64,000 bases of DNA from Nitrospira sp. (GTDB lineage Bacteria > Nitrospirota > Nitrospiria > Nitrospirales > Nitrospiraceae). The notes beneath the pieces are model-generated. The model saw only the letters and a list, made by a program, of their open reading frames with translations. It ran no database searches and had not been told where the DNA came from. This document shows, piece by piece, positions 8,302 through 18,067 of this stretch. Position 1 is the stretch's first letter. Each line of letters starts with the position of its first letter. The stretch spans positions 186,001-250,000 of the forward strand of contig JADJXO010000002.1 in assembly GCA_016715825.1 (NCBI GenBank), given 5' to 3'. The position numbers and the translations under genes are program-made.

Positions 8302-10101
8302 TTGGATTATCTAGTTTCCGCTCGAAAATATCGGCCCGGCACGTTTGATGATGTGATCGGTCAGCCGCATGTCGTTCAAACACTGATGAACGCCGTCTCG
8401 ACGAAGCGAATCGCGCATGCCTATCTATTTTCAGGTACCCGCGGCGTGGGAAAGACGACCGTCGCTCGAATCCTCGCAAAAGCGCTCAACTGTGAACAAG
8501 GACCAACGAGCCGCCCGTGTGACACGTGTGAGAATTGCCGCGAAATTGCACAGGGTAGCTCGGTCGACGTCATCGAGATTGACGGCGCATCCAATACCAG
8601 TGTGGACGATGTCCGGGAAATTCGTGAAAACATCAAGTTCACACCGTTTCGTGGACAGTTTCGTGTCTATATCATCGATGAAGTTCACATGCTCTCTAAC
8701 TCGGCATTTAATGCCCTCTTAAAGACGCTTGAAGAACCCCCAGCGCATGTCGTCTTCGTGTTTGCCACCACGGAAATTCACAAGATCCCCGCGACGATTC
8801 TCTCACGGTGCCAGCATTACAATTTTCGGCGCATCCCGAGGGCCGAGATCATCGAGCGACTGCGACATGTCGCGGCTCAAGATGAGTTGACCCTTGAGGA
8901 CCGAAGTTTCGTGGCGCTGGCTCGAGCCAGCGAAGGAAGCATGCGTGATGCCCTGAGTCTTCTTGATCAGGTAGTCGCCTATGGTGGCAAGACCATCCGC
9001 CATTCCGAACTTGAAGTAATCTTGGGAGCCGTGCCCCAAGAGATGGTCCAGAACCTCGTGGGAGCGATTTTCGCCCAAGATAGCCCAGCTGCACTGACCA
9101 GCCTTGCCCAGTTGCTTGATCAAGGACATGACTTGCGGGCATTTTGCGCAGACGTGGTCGAACGTCTCCGCAATTTGCTTGTGGCCGCAGTCGTTTCCGG
9201 TACAACCGAATTACGCAGTTTGATTGAAACTGCGGAAGACGACCTGAACCAGCTTTCGGTAGAAGCGAAATCGTTGACGCCTGAACAAATCCAGGAACTA
9301 TTGGCAATCTTCATTCAGGCTGAGGATTCGCTCCGATTCAGCTCTCACCCTCGTTTCGTGGTAGAAACTGCCGCCATCCGAGCCACACGATTGTTCCGCC
9401 AACGCGACAGCCACACGGGCCAGCCTGTCCAGGCCGCACCGCCTCCTTCAACCCAAAAGCATCCCATTACCTCAGACGCGCGTAAAACCATTTCACCAGC
9501 TGCAGCTCCCCCTTCTCGGCGTCAGGATATGCCTGTCGGCACAAAGCTAGCCTCTCACCCTCATTCCGCTTCTAAACCGGGGCAGGCTGACGGACCAGCT
9601 CTTTCAGAGGTTGTCCCTAAACCTGCGGCTGATACGGTGGCAGGGACTTCAGCAGCCATGCCGACTGTACCTGTCGGCCCACACCCAACATTACACTGGG
9701 AATCGGTCCAAGAAGAGGTCAATGCTTCATTTCCAAATATGGCACCATTCCTCGAGGCTGGTCGGTTTGTCGGGATGGAAGGCGGCTTCGTGACTATCGG
9801 ATTTCCAAAGCAGGCGACTCTGGCTAGAGCCAGATTGGAGAAGGAAGAAAACCTCCTTGTACTAGCGCAGTTATGTGAACAGCAAGTGGGGCATCCGGTC
9901 CGTGTTCGCATCATCGAGCTGAACGAGGCTCATCCCCCAGGGCCAACTATGGCCCAAATTCGAGCCGCTAAGGAACAAGAGCAGCGAACGGTGTTGTTCG
10001 AACGCGCAAAAGCGAATCCAACGGTGAAACAGGCACTCGAGATCTTCGGCGTTGAGTTAGCCGAGGTTCGTACCATAGCCCAACAGGAGGCAAGCGAATG
10101 A
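8302..10101 (+). CDS. dnaX: DNA polymerase III subunit gamma/tau
   Basis: This is the clamp-loader ATPase subunit of the replicative polymerase. The N-terminus carries Walker A GTRGVGKTT, a zinc-binding cluster (CEQG...CDTCENC), the DEVHMLS Walker B and the SRC sensor motif in TILSRCQHYNF. Residues beyond about 380 are Pro/Ser/Ala-rich and then form the tau-like C-terminal domain. At 599 residues it is a full-length tau; I saw no strong A-rich frameshift site that would make gamma. The start is TTG at 8302 with GGAAGGGGA upstream; no in-frame ATG gives the conserved start. It overlaps ybaB by four bases (ATGA), forming dnaX-ybaB-recR. Confidence 0.96.
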   Translation: MDYLVSARKYRPGTFDDVIGQPHVVQTLMNAVSTKRIAHAYLFSGTRGVGKTTVARILAKALNCEQGPTSRPCDTCENCREIAQGSSVDVIEIDGASNTSVDDVREIRENIKFTPFRGQFRVYIIDEVHMLSNSAFNALLKTLEEPPAHVVFVFATTEIHKIPATILSRCQHYNFRRIPRAEIIERLRHVAAQDELTLEDRSFVALARASEGSMRDALSLLDQVVAYGGKTIRHSELEVILGAVPQEMVQNLVGAIFAQDSPAALTSLAQLLDQGHDLRAFCADVVERLRNLLVAAVVSGTTELRSLIETAEDDLNQLSVEAKSLTPEQIQELLAIFIQAEDSLRFSSHPRFVVETAAIRATRLFRQRDSHTGQPVQAAPPPSTQKHPITSDARKTISPAAAPPSRRQDMPVGTKLASHPHSASKPGQADGPALSEVVPKPAADTVAGTSAAMPTVPVGPHPTLHWESVQEEVNASFPNMAPFLEAGRFVGMEGGFVTIGFPKQATLARARLEKEENLLVLAQLCEQQVGHPVRVRIIELNEAHPPGPTMAQIRAAKEQEQRTVLFERAKANPTVKQALEIFGVELAEVRTIAQQEASE

Positions 10102-10421
10102 AAAATCCTTTCGGCAACATGAACAACATCCTCAAGCAAGCTCAAGCCATGCAGGAACAGATGGCCAAGCTTCAAGAACAAGCAGCATCGAAGACCACCA
10201 GCGGCACGGCAGGCGGTGGGATTGTTACAGTCACCGCGAACGGTGCGATGCAGATTGTCGGCGTAACGATCGATCCTGAAGTTGTGAAGAGCGGCGATGT
10301 CGATATGCTTCAGGACCTTATAGTGGCCGCGACGAACGAAGCACTCCGTAAGGCGAAAGAATTGATGGAAGGTGAAATGAAAGCGTTGACCGGCGGAATG
10401 AAAATCCCGGGCTTGTTTTAA
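10098..10421 (+). CDS. YbaB/EbfC family nucleoid-associated protein
   Basis: This is a small 107-residue DNA-binding protein of the YbaB/EbfC family, homodimers of which bind DNA and are associated with the nucleoid. It has the typical Met/Gln-rich first helix (MNNILKQAQAMQEQMAKLQE), a central beta segment with GGGIVTVTANG, and DVDMLQDLIVAATNEALRKA near the end. Its ATG overlaps the dnaX stop, and recR starts three bases after its stop, so the three genes are surely one transcript. Confidence 0.94.
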   Translation: MKNPFGNMNNILKQAQAMQEQMAKLQEQAASKTTSGTAGGGIVTVTANGAMQIVGVTIDPEVVKSGDVDMLQDLIVAATNEALRKAKELMEGEMKALTGGMKIPGLF

Positions 10422-10423
10422 CG

Positions 10424-11026
10424 ATGGCCGTCGATCAACAAGGCTTGCTGGCAAGACTGATCAAGGAATTGGTCCGTCTTCCTGGAATCGGTCACAAAAG
10501 CGCACAACGGTTGGCTTTTCATCTGATGAAAGCTGAGCGGGATGATGCCTTGCGATTAGCAGATGCGATCCGAGCAGTGAAGGACGGGTTGTCGTTTTGT
10601 CGACAATGTCGAAACATTGCCGAGGGGGATTTATGCGAGTTTTGTCTGGACCCGAAACGCGATCGGACGAAGATTCTTGTCGTGGAAGAACCGAGTACCC
10701 TGTATGCCGTTGAACGGGCAGGTGCCTATCGTGGCCTCTATCACGTCCTATTGGGAGCGCTGTCTCCGCTCGACGGCGTTGGTCCTGGAGACATCAAGGC
10801 GGAGGAGCTGATCGACCGCGTGAAACTGGGTGGAGTTCAAGAAGTGATTCTCGCCACGAACCCCACCATAGAAGGAGAGGCCACTGCGATTTACCTCACA
10901 CGATTGCTCAAGCCCTTCGGTGTGCGCGTTTCACGCATCGCCTATGGCATTCCGGTCGGTATGGATATTGAGTATGCGGACGAAGTAACGCTGCTGAAAT
11001 CGATTGAAGGACGGCGAGATTTGTAA
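10424..11026 (+). CDS. recR: Recombination mediator protein RecR
   Basis: RecR acts with RecF and RecO to load RecA on gapped DNA. The 200-residue protein has the helix-hairpin-helix region (LPGIGHKSAQRLAFHL), the C4 zinc finger (CRQC and CEFC near residues 58-73), and the Toprim domain beginning KILVVEEPSTL, with conserved ATNPTIEGEATA. Length is normal. It is the last gene in dnaX-ybaB-recR. Confidence 0.97.
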   Translation: MAVDQQGLLARLIKELVRLPGIGHKSAQRLAFHLMKAERDDALRLADAIRAVKDGLSFCRQCRNIAEGDLCEFCLDPKRDRTKILVVEEPSTLYAVERAGAYRGLYHVLLGALSPLDGVGPGDIKAEELIDRVKLGGVQEVILATNPTIEGEATAIYLTRLLKPFGVRVSRIAYGIPVGMDIEYADEVTLLKSIEGRRDL

Positions 11027-11115
11027 ACCTAATAGGTTACCTCCCAGTCCGCATTGACCCTCTCTCAGCGAGGTTGCTATAGTTCACGTATTCCCTCGAG
11101 TCTAGAGCCCTGGCT

Positions 11116-11565
11116 ATGAAAACACGTCCCCCAAAAAAGCGAACTTCTTCCACGAAACCTCCTCGCGCAACACCTCCTAAACGTTCAGTGACTGCTCGAA
11201 AGAGAAGTCCAAAAAATGGAAAGTATCCGGATATTCGCCGTGATCTTGAACGCCAGCGGGAGGCAATCCTTAATGAGACTGAGGAAGTCCTAACACATCG
11301 TGGTGACATCGAGCCGTTTCCCGACGTCAGTGACCAAGCGTCTGCCGAGGTCGATCAGAACTTTTCGATGCGCATTCGCGACCGCGAACGGAAGCTGCTC
11401 AAGAAAATTGATGAAGCCCTGGAACGAATGGATGCAGCCACATACGGCATTTGCGAGCGCTGCGGCGGAGACATCCCGTACAAACGCCTCAAAGCCCGTC
11501 CCGTCACGACCCTCTGCATCGAGTGCAAAACCCTCCAGGAACAGGAAGAAAAAACTCGAGGCTGA
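11116..11565 (+). CDS. DksA/TraR-type zinc-finger protein
   Basis: This belongs to the DksA/TraR family, whose members insert a coiled coil into the RNA polymerase secondary channel and modulate transcription, often with ppGpp. The coiled-coil region runs from about residue 40 to 110 (IRRDLERQREAILNETEEVL and RIRDRERKLLKKIDEALERM). The zinc finger is CERCGGDIP...CIEC, with two CxxC pairs. The acidic DxxDxA loop motif of true DksA is not clearly seen; DVSDQASAE occupies that position. The basic, Pro/Thr-rich first 38 residues are an extension. The start is the first ATG; no strong ribosome site was seen. Confidence 0.85.
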   Translation: MKTRPPKKRTSSTKPPRATPPKRSVTARKRSPKNGKYPDIRRDLERQREAILNETEEVLTHRGDIEPFPDVSDQASAEVDQNFSMRIRDRERKLLKKIDEALERMDAATYGICERCGGDIPYKRLKARPVTTLCIECKTLQEQEEKTRG

Positions 11566-11642
11566 GTTCGTTCTTTTTCGGTATTAGAAGTGCAGCGCGA
11601 CTCCACCCACCAGATGAATCATTGAATGCTATATCGTCCCAA

Positions 11643-11846
11643 TTAGGAATCCGTTTCATATCGGAATATGTACCAGCCCTGCGTCCACTTCGCTTCACCA
11701 AAGAGGGCTAGGTGCTGGATCACAAAGAACGTGAGACCCGTCAATGCCTGAACGGATGGGGAATAGCTGGTCTCCTCGTAGCCCTGTCTTGATAAGCGAG
11801 CCCGCTGAGAACCTCCGCTGATACCCACATAGGGATACCATCGCCC
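11643..11846 (-). pseudogene. Remnant of an outer-membrane beta-barrel protein
   Basis: On the minus strand a stretch of about 68 codons, bounded by stops, reads like the middle of an outer-membrane beta-barrel protein: it starts GRWYPYVGISGG and contains LALFGEAKWTQGWYIFRYE, with alternating polar and hydrophobic residues and the FGEAKW strand motif. No start codon, signal peptide or C-terminal aromatic strand is present. It lies directly downstream of the TPR lipoprotein gene on the same strand. I read it as a decayed fragment; chance coding cannot be excluded. Confidence 0.35.
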
Positions 11847-11860
11847 CTAAGGACTCTAGC

Positions 11861-13009
11861 CTATTTTTTTAACGCCTTGACACGTTCCTTCACATGCGCA
11901 ATCCGGGCAGCTTCTTCAGGAATGCCTTCCACGATAGCGAGGTAGGTTTCGTATTCTGAGAGTGCACGTTTAGGATTCGACGATTCAATCGATTCAGCAA
12001 GGTTAAAACGGGCAAGCGCATAGTTGGGTCGTAGGACGATGGCCTTCTCAAACAGGGTCACTCCTGCGGTTTTATCTCCAAGTTGGATCTCGATCGTACC
12101 GAGGTTGTTGAGTACCTCAGGAATATTGGGTCTGAGTGCAAGTGACTGTAGCAGCTCGGTTTTCGCTTTCTCACGTTGTCCCTTCGCCTGCCAGGCGACG
12201 CCAAGCTTATGATGGGCTTCTGCAAGCCACACGGTATTCGTAAATCCGCTGGCAATAGACTTTTGATACGCATCCACGGCAATGTCATAGTTCTTCTCGC
12301 CACAGTAAGCAAGTTGAGCGGTTTGTCCACGCGAGAATTGCTGCAAAGATGAGAACGGTTCTTTATCTTCGATCCCCTGACTTTCAATATTCTGCCCCCC
12401 CTTGCCTCCTGTCGGATTGCGTAGCCGATCAAGAAACTCCCGCCGATAGGGAGAGAACAGCCGTACATACGTGTCGATGGTGAAGGAAGCCTGGAGCAGC
12501 ATCGGACGATCCCGCAAACTGGCCACGAGATATTGGGTCGTGCTTTTTTCATCGCCAGTTTCCAGCAGAGCACTACTCTCCATGTTCGTTCCGGTTTCCA
12601 ATTCGGTCACATTCAAATAGAACTCGAGGGACGGCTTCAGCTGAGAGAGCGTGTGCCGGAGCACCGAATATGGATGAAGATCCAATCCTCTCGGAAAAGT
12701 AAAGAGGGCTCCGACGAGGACTCCGTCTTCGTCGAAGAAATAGGATTCTTCTCCGTGCGAGGCGCTACGCTCCATGGGAATTGTCAGCTCCTGGCCACTT
12801 CCCCAATCGTTGGCTGTATGCGTCGAGGACGGATGTTTGGTCAAGAAGTCAGCCTTGTGCTCACAGAGCGCTGTCGACGCCAACAGAACGAGATCGGTTT
12901 CCGAGGGAGGGAGAGGGGGTCGGACCGGGGCATCCGAGGCACAGCCGACTATGGCTAGGCTTAGGGCGAGAAATACGCCGGATGATATCAGGGACCACAA
13001 GAAGGTCAT
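11861..13009 (-). CDS. TPR-repeat lipoprotein
   Basis: This 382-residue protein is probably anchored to the envelope: a hydrophobic leader ends in the lipobox AIVGC at about residue 23. The N-terminal half has no motif I recognise. From about residue 225 it has tetratricopeptide repeats (for example YDIAVDAYQKSIASGFTN, AKTELLQSLALRPNIPEVLN, GVTLFEKAIVLRPNYALARF), which scaffold protein complexes. Its function is unknown. Nothing nearby on the same strand except the barrel remnant downstream and a small lipoprotein gene upstream after a terminator. Confidence 0.75.
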   Translation of the reverse strand: MTFLWSLISSGVFLALSLAIVGCASDAPVRPPLPPSETDLVLLASTALCEHKADFLTKHPSSTHTANDWGSGQELTIPMERSASHGEESYFFDEDGVLVGALFTFPRGLDLHPYSVLRHTLSQLKPSLEFYLNVTELETGTNMESSALLETGDEKSTTQYLVASLRDRPMLLQASFTIDTYVRLFSPYRREFLDRLRNPTGGKGGQNIESQGIEDKEPFSSLQQFSRGQTAQLAYCGEKNYDIAVDAYQKSIASGFTNTVWLAEAHHKLGVAWQAKGQREKAKTELLQSLALRPNIPEVLNNLGTIEIQLGDKTAGVTLFEKAIVLRPNYALARFNLAESIESSNPKRALSEYETYLAIVEGIPEEAARIAHVKERVKALKK

Positions 13010-13071
13010 ACGCGAAGCCTCTGAGAGGAACCATACACGATTTGAGGGGGACTTCGCGAAGAGGAAAATGA

Positions 13072-13102
13072 AAGGCCCGCTCTTCTGTGAAGAGCGGGCC
13101 TT
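13072..13102 (-). terminator. Strong intrinsic terminator hairpin
   Basis: A perfect 13-base stem, AAGGCCCGCTCTT pairing with AAGAGCGGGCCTT, surrounds a five-base loop. On the minus strand it is followed by a T-rich stretch (TTTCATTTTCC). It sits 24 bases after the end of the small lipoprotein gene and would separate it from the TPR lipoprotein gene. Confidence 0.8.
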
Positions 13103-13125
13103 AATCTTACAGCAGTCGGCCGTAG

Positions 13126-13470
13126 CTACTGGCGTTGGGCGTCGAGCATACTATCTTCAGCCGTGTATCCGTGAAGATAGGGAGAGCTCCCGCCCAGCGT
13201 ATACATCGGACGATTAATCCCGTAATCAAACGCATGGCCAATCGGGTGCAGAATGAACCCGACCCAGCGGAGCGGATGATCACTGATGGCCGATCCGGCG
13301 GCTGGGGAGGAGTAGACCAACGCCGTACTGTCCAGGATGTTATAAATGCTTGTCGGAGGCATGTATTCCTTGTCCTCAGCAGCCACACCCTGTTGATGCG
13401 TCGTGCTGCAGCCGGTTGCGACCAGAGCCAACATCACCATCCCGACAACCGTTAACGTGGCTTTCATCAT
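13126..13470 (-). CDS. Small lipoprotein of unknown function
   Basis: This is a 114-residue predicted lipoprotein. The leader has a short basic start, a hydrophobic core and the lipobox LVATGC at residues 16-21, so the mature part is about 94 residues. The mature protein has a segment FILHPIGHAFDYGINRP, which I associate with a family of unknown function. The AGCGAGGTT upstream of the ATG could serve as ribosome site. It ends just before a strong terminator, so it is probably monocistronic. Confidence 0.7.
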   Translation of the reverse strand: MMKATLTVVGMVMLALVATGCSTTHQQGVAAEDKEYMPPTSIYNILDSTALVYSSPAAGSAISDHPLRWVGFILHPIGHAFDYGINRPMYTLGGSSPYLHGYTAEDSMLDAQRQ

Positions 13471-13643
13471 ATAACCTCGCTTGTTTCAGACCCTACGATC
13501 CACTATGCCCCCTTCAAATCAATCAGAGAGACAATCTGAAGTGTAGCCGACACCCCGGTTTCTGTCCAGAATTCAAGGGCTTCGCCTCTTACTGGAAAAG
13601 TCATTCTTTCTGATGAGATAGAAGGGATTCGGAAAGGAAGAAA

Positions 13644-13718
13644 TGGTGGGCGATACAGGTATCGAACCTGTGGCCTCTTCCGTGTGAAGGAAGCGCTCTA
13701 CCACTGAGCTAATCGCCC
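13644..13718 (-). tRNA. tRNA-Val (anticodon CAC)
   Basis: Read on the minus strand, 75 bases fold as a class I tRNA: acceptor GGGCGAT with ATCGCCC, D-arm TAGCTCAGTGGTAGAGC, anticodon stem CTTCC/GGAAG with loop TTCACAC (anticodon CAC, valine GUG), T-arm with GGTTCGATACC, and an encoded CCA at 13644-13646. Confidence 0.95.
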
Positions 13719-13835
13719 GACCGAGCGGGAGTCTAGCACGGGATTTCAGGCTGGTTCAACGTGCTCTGTCTCCTTGACTTCGATAAAAGACGGTTCCTAG
13801 AATGAGCCCTTCTCTTCACAGGAATTTCCAATCCC

Positions 13836-15152
13836 ATGCGTGACGACATTGTCATCGTAGGCGGAGGTCTGGCTGGATCCGAAGCCGCGTGGCAAGCGGC
13901 TAATCGCGGCGCCAAAATCACGCTCTACGAGATGCGCCCGAAAGAGATGACGAAGGCGCATAAGACGGGCAACTTGGCCGAGCTCGTCTGCTCCAATTCG
14001 TTGGGCTCGTCAGATCCGCTGAACGCTCCGGGCATCCTCAAGGAAGAGATGCGGCGGCTGAATTCGCTGATCATTGCTGCTGCGGAGCAAGCCCGTGTGC
14101 CGGCCGGATCGGCGCTGGCCGTGGATCGTGATGTATTTTCTCAGCACATCACCCGCGCGCTGGAAAGCCATCCGAACATCAGAATTCTTCACGAGGAGAT
14201 CGCGGAGATTCCAACAGACTGCCTCTGCATCATCGCGACGGGGCCGCTGACCTCCGACAAGCTCTCGCAGGCCATTCGCGCAGCGACGCGATCCCAACAC
14301 CTGTATTTCTTCGACGCCATCTCGCCGATCGTCGATGCGGACTCGATCAACATGGACATCGTCTTTCGGGCGTCACGCTACGACAAGGGCGGGGATGATT
14401 ATTTAAATTGCCCTATGACGGCAGACCAGTACAATGCGTTTTACGACGCCATGATGGCCGCGGAAAAAGTCCAGCCGAAGGAATTTGAGAAGACGCCCTA
14501 TTTTGAGGCCTGTGTGCCGATTGAAGTGCTCGCTGAACGTGGCCGCCAGACGATGCAGTTCGGCCCGATGAAACCCGTGGGCCTCAAAGATCCGAGAACC
14601 GGCGTGGAGCCAGCAGCCGTCGTGCAATTGCGCACAGAAAACGTCCACCGCACATGCTACAACCTAGTCGGCTTTCAGACCAAACTGACCTATGGTGAGC
14701 AGAAGCGTGTGTTTCGCATGATCCCCGGCCTCGAACAAGCTGAGTTTCTCCGCTATGGCAGCCTGCATCGCAACACGTTCATCAATGCCCCCCAGCTACT
14801 CCTTAATACCCTGCAGTTCAAGGCTCGCGCGAGCCTCTTCTTCGCTGGGCAGTTGGTTGGCGTGGAGGGTTACACGGAATCAGCGGCCATGGGCGGCATT
14901 GCCGGCATCAACACGGCTCGGGCGCTGGCTGGCAAACCATTGATCACACCACCGCCTACGACGGCACATGGCTGTTTGATTGCGCATGTCACGGCCTCAG
15001 ATCCGCGTCACTTCCAACCAATGAACACCAATTTTGGCCTGTTCCCGCCCTTGGCGATCCCCCCGAGGGACAAGGAGAAGAAGCGTCGTGCCTTGAGCCA
15101 ACGAGCCATTGAGGATTTCGAAGCATGGACGATGCGATCAAAACTTTCGTAA
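13836..15152 (+). CDS. trmFO: Folate/FAD-dependent tRNA (uracil-54) methyltransferase TrmFO
   Basis: TrmFO makes 5-methyluridine at tRNA position 54 using methylenetetrahydrofolate and FAD. The N-terminal dinucleotide-binding motif is VGGGLAGSEAAW, followed by the family signature LAELVCSNSLGS with the conserved Cys, and near the end GQLVGVEGYTESAAMGG for FAD binding. At 438 residues the length is normal. It overlaps the downstream xerC by 28 bases, in the cluster trmFO-xerC-hslV-hslU, which is also seen in other bacteria. Confidence 0.97.
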   Translation: MRDDIVIVGGGLAGSEAAWQAANRGAKITLYEMRPKEMTKAHKTGNLAELVCSNSLGSSDPLNAPGILKEEMRRLNSLIIAAAEQARVPAGSALAVDRDVFSQHITRALESHPNIRILHEEIAEIPTDCLCIIATGPLTSDKLSQAIRAATRSQHLYFFDAISPIVDADSINMDIVFRASRYDKGGDDYLNCPMTADQYNAFYDAMMAAEKVQPKEFEKTPYFEACVPIEVLAERGRQTMQFGPMKPVGLKDPRTGVEPAAVVQLRTENVHRTCYNLVGFQTKLTYGEQKRVFRMIPGLEQAEFLRYGSLHRNTFINAPQLLLNTLQFKARASLFFAGQLVGVEGYTESAAMGGIAGINTARALAGKPLITPPPTTAHGCLIAHVTASDPRHFQPMNTNFGLFPPLAIPPRDKEKKRRALSQRAIEDFEAWTMRSKLS

Positions 15153-16057
15153 TGTATCTCCAAGTGGAACGCAATGCTTCACAGGAAACCATCCGCAACT
15201 ACCGATCCGATCTTCTCCAGTTCAAGGGGTTCCTCCGCCGTACGGACATCTCTCACCCTCGAGTGGACAAAATCGCCAGCGACGATGTGCGTGCCTATCT
15301 CCACAACCTGGACCAACAGGGTGACAAGGCATCATCGTTAGCAAGAAAGCTCGCGTGTCTCAGGAGTTTTTTTCGATTTCTCGTGCGTGAGGGCATCGTG
15401 CCGACAAATCCCGCGGAAAGCTTGCGAAGTCCTAAGCTGCCAAAGCCACTGCCTCGCGTGCTGACAAAGGGCGACGCTGAAGCACTGATGGAGTTTCCGA
15501 CCGGGCCATCACCCCTATCGTTACGCGATCGTGCGTTGTTAGAGACCTTATACTCCACTGGGGCTCGTGTGAGTGAAGTCGTCGGCCTCAATCGGGGTGA
15601 CCTCAATGAAACGGACGGCCTCGTGTGCCTGCGCGGGAAGGGGCGCAAGGAACGGGTTGTTCCGATTGGAGACATGGCGCTCCAGGCCATTCAGAACTAT
15701 CGGACATCACTGTGTGCACCACGCCTGAACGCCCAGCTGTCGGCTCCATTGTTCTTGAATCATCGCGGGGGTCGGCTCACGACACGAAGCGTCGCTCGAA
15801 TGGTCTCGCGGTATTCCAGCCGCCTCGTGGGTGGAGCGGTGAGCCCGCATGCCTTGCGACATTCGTGCGCGACGCACTTGCTGGATGAAGGGGCAGATCT
15901 CCGGTCCATACAGGAAATGCTCGGTCATGCCTCCCTGAGCACCACTCAAAAATATACGCATGTGGCGACGGCTCAGCTGCTGGCGGTCTACGATCGGGCT
16001 CACCCTCGAGCACGAACAACACGTCCCGTACATGGAAAGGACCACAAGTCATCATGA
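15125..16057 (+). CDS. xerC: Tyrosine recombinase XerC
   Basis: This site-specific recombinase resolves chromosome dimers, normally together with XerD at dif. It has the N-terminal SAM-like DNA-binding domain (residues 1-90) and the catalytic domain with all key residues: Arg in STGARVSEV, Lys in [10 protein letters not shown], the [12 protein letters not shown]is/Arg pair, His in [10 protein letters not shown] and the nucleophile Tyr in KYTHV. I call it XerC rather than XerD from its place ahead of hslVU, as in the codV-clpQY operon. The start ATG lies inside trmFO, and hslV starts in its stop codon (ATGA). Confidence 0.92.
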   Translation: MDDAIKTFVMYLQVERNASQETIRNYRSDLLQFKGFLRRTDISHPRVDKIASDDVRAYLHNLDQQGDKASSLARKLACLRSFFRFLVREGIVPTNPAESLRSPKLPKPLPRVLTKGDAEALMEFPTGPSPLSLRDRALLETLYSTGARVSEVVGLNRGDLNETDGLVCLRGKGRKERVVPIGDMALQAIQNYRTSLCAPRLNAQLSAPLFLNHRGGRLTTRSVARMVSRYSSRLVGGAVSPHALRHSCATHLLDEGADLRSIQEMLGHASLSTTQKYTHVATAQLLAVYDRAHPRARTTRPVHGKDHKSS

Positions 16058-16590
16058 AAATTCGGTCGACGACCGTTCTCTGTGTCCGTCGCGACGGACG
16101 AGTCGCCATGGGTTGTGACGGCCAGGTCACCGTCGGCACCACGGTCATGAAACACAATGCCAAGAAGATTCGGCGCTTGCACCATGATCAGGTCCTGGCG
16201 GGATTTGCCGGCGCCACGGCAGACGCGTTCACCCTGTTCGAAAAGTTTGAGAGCAAACTGGAAGAGTATCGAGGGAATCTCACGCGAGCCGCCGTCGAGC
16301 TGGCGAAAGATTGGCGAACGGATCGTGTGCTTCGCCGCCTGGAAGCCCTCCTGGCCGTCGCCGGGCTCGAGCAGTCGTTCATCATTACCGGGACCGGTGA
16401 CGTCGTCGAGCCGGAAGACGGCATTCTGGCCATCGGCTCTGGTGGTTCCTATGCGCTGGCAGCGGCACGAGCATTGTTCCGCCATTCACAGCTCGAGGCT
16501 CCGGTGATCGTCACTGAAGCCCTGACCATCGCCGGATCCATTGACATCTACACAAACCAACACATTCTTGTCGAAGAACTCCGAGGATAA
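16054..16590 (+). CDS. hslV: ATP-dependent protease peptidase subunit HslV
   Basis: HslV is the Thr-type peptidase chamber of the HslUV (ClpQY) protease. Its N-terminus reads [15 protein letters not shown]; the catalytic threonine should be Thr6 exposed after removal of a five-residue leader. The conserved [10 protein letters not shown] and [16 protein letters not shown] motifs are present. Length of 178 residues is typical. It overlaps xerC by four bases and precedes hslU by six bases. Confidence 0.97.
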   Translation: MKIRSTTVLCVRRDGRVAMGCDGQVTVGTTVMKHNAKKIRRLHHDQVLAGFAGATADAFTLFEKFESKLEEYRGNLTRAAVELAKDWRTDRVLRRLEALLAVAGLEQSFIITGTGDVVEPEDGILAIGSGGSYALAAARALFRHSQLEAPVIVTEALTIAGSIDIYTNQHILVEELRG

Positions 16591-16596
16591 TCCACC

Positions 16597-17997
16597 ATGA
16601 TGAAACCGCTCAGGAGCGATGCCACACCGCTGAACGTCAATAGTCTCACCCCGCCGCAGATTGTCGAAGAGTTGAATCGCTACGTCATCGGACAAAAAGA
16701 TGCCAAGCGCATGGTCGCGATTGCCCTGCGTAACCGGTGGCGTCGTCAGCAGTTGTCACCCGATCTCCGCGACGAGGTCATGCCGAAGAACATCATCATG
16801 ATCGGACCGACAGGGGTCGGGAAGACGGAGATCGCCAGACGACTGGCCAAGCTGGCTGAGGCCCCTTTCATCAAGGTTGAAGCCTCAAAGTTCACTGAGG
16901 TCGGCTACGTCGGGCGAGATGTAGAATCGATCATCCGAGACCTGACGGAACTGTCCATCAATATGGTCAAGACCCAGCGCCTGGGTTCGGTTCAGCAAAA
17001 AGCCGAGCAACAGGCAGAGGAGCGTCTGCTCGACCTCCTCTTGCCACCACCTCCCCCTCGACCTGGATTTGTAGATAGCACGAGCGAGGAACCTGCTCAC
17101 CCCTCTCCTGATTCACATGAGACCACGCGGTCGAAACTGCGTCTCCAGTTGCGGGAGGGCAAACTGGATGAGCGAACGGTCGAGATGGATGTCAAAGAAC
17201 GTGGCCTTCCGGTCGGCGTCATCTCCAACGTGGGAGGCTTGGATGACCTCGAGAACAACCTCCGTGACATGCTCGGTGGGATGTTCCAGGGCAAGAAGAA
17301 GAAGCGGCTCATGAAGGTACCCGAGGCGCTGAAACACCTGTCGCAAGAAGAAGCCCAAAAGCTGATCGATATGGACGACACCACGCGTGAAGCGATCAAT
17401 AAGGTGGAACAAACCGGGATCGTGTTTCTCGACGAGATCGACAAAATCGCTGGTCGCGAGCGCTCCAGTGGGCCTGACGTCTCCAGAGAGGGTGTCCAGC
17501 GAGACCTGCTGCCCATTGTAGAAGGCTGCACCGTCAACACAAAACATGGCCCGGTCATGACCGACCACATCCTTTTTATCGCCGCCGGTGCCTTCCATGT
17601 TGCGAAGCCGTCCGACCTGATCCCGGAACTCCAAGGGCGCTTTCCCATTCGCGTCGAGCTGAGTCCCTTGTCCAAGGACGACTTTGTCCGTATTCTGACG
17701 GAACCGAAAGGGGCGTTGGTCCGGCAATATCAGGCGCTGTTGGCCACGGAGGGCCTCGCGATCGGATTCACACAGGATGGGCTCGAAGAAATTGCGGAGA
17801 TCGCCGTGCAGGTGAACGAGCGGACCGAGAATATCGGGGCGCGGCGGCTGTTCACGATCATGGAACGATTGCTCGAAGACATTTCCTTCGAGGGACCAGG
17901 ATGGCCGGACAAGCGGATGAGCATTAGTGCCACCTATGTGCGTGAACGATTGAAAGACATCGTAAAGGATCAGGACTTGAGTCGGTATATCCTCTGA
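16597..17997 (+). CDS. hslU: ATP-dependent protease ATPase subunit HslU
   Basis: HslU is the AAA+ unfoldase partner of HslV. The protein has [16 protein letters not shown] at the N-terminus, Walker [13 protein letters not shown], the pore loop GYVGRD, an intermediate domain with long helices (about residues 115-240), Walker [12 protein letters not shown] and sensor 2 [13 protein letters not shown]. At 466 residues it is normal length. The C-terminus ends in SRYIL, as required for docking into HslV. Confidence 0.98.
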   Translation: MMKPLRSDATPLNVNSLTPPQIVEELNRYVIGQKDAKRMVAIALRNRWRRQQLSPDLRDEVMPKNIIMIGPTGVGKTEIARRLAKLAEAPFIKVEASKFTEVGYVGRDVESIIRDLTELSINMVKTQRLGSVQQKAEQQAEERLLDLLLPPPPPRPGFVDSTSEEPAHPSPDSHETTRSKLRLQLREGKLDERTVEMDVKERGLPVGVISNVGGLDDLENNLRDMLGGMFQGKKKKRLMKVPEALKHLSQEEAQKLIDMDDTTREAINKVEQTGIVFLDEIDKIAGRERSSGPDVSREGVQRDLLPIVEGCTVNTKHGPVMTDHILFIAAGAFHVAKPSDLIPELQGRFPIRVELSPLSKDDFVRILTEPKGALVRQYQALLATEGLAIGFTQDGLEEIAEIAVQVNERTENIGARRLFTIMERLLEDISFEGPGWPDKRMSISATYVRERLKDIVKDQDLSRYIL

Positions 17998-18067
17998 GCC
18001 CTACGGACTTTTTTCATTAGGCATCAGTTGATCTTGGATTCCAACACTCGATCCCTGGGGGCTGCGC

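Noticed and set aside
8302..10101. Programmed frameshift site in dnaX to make gamma.
   Set aside because: No A-AAA-AAG-type slippery heptamer with following hairpin was recognised in the linker region.
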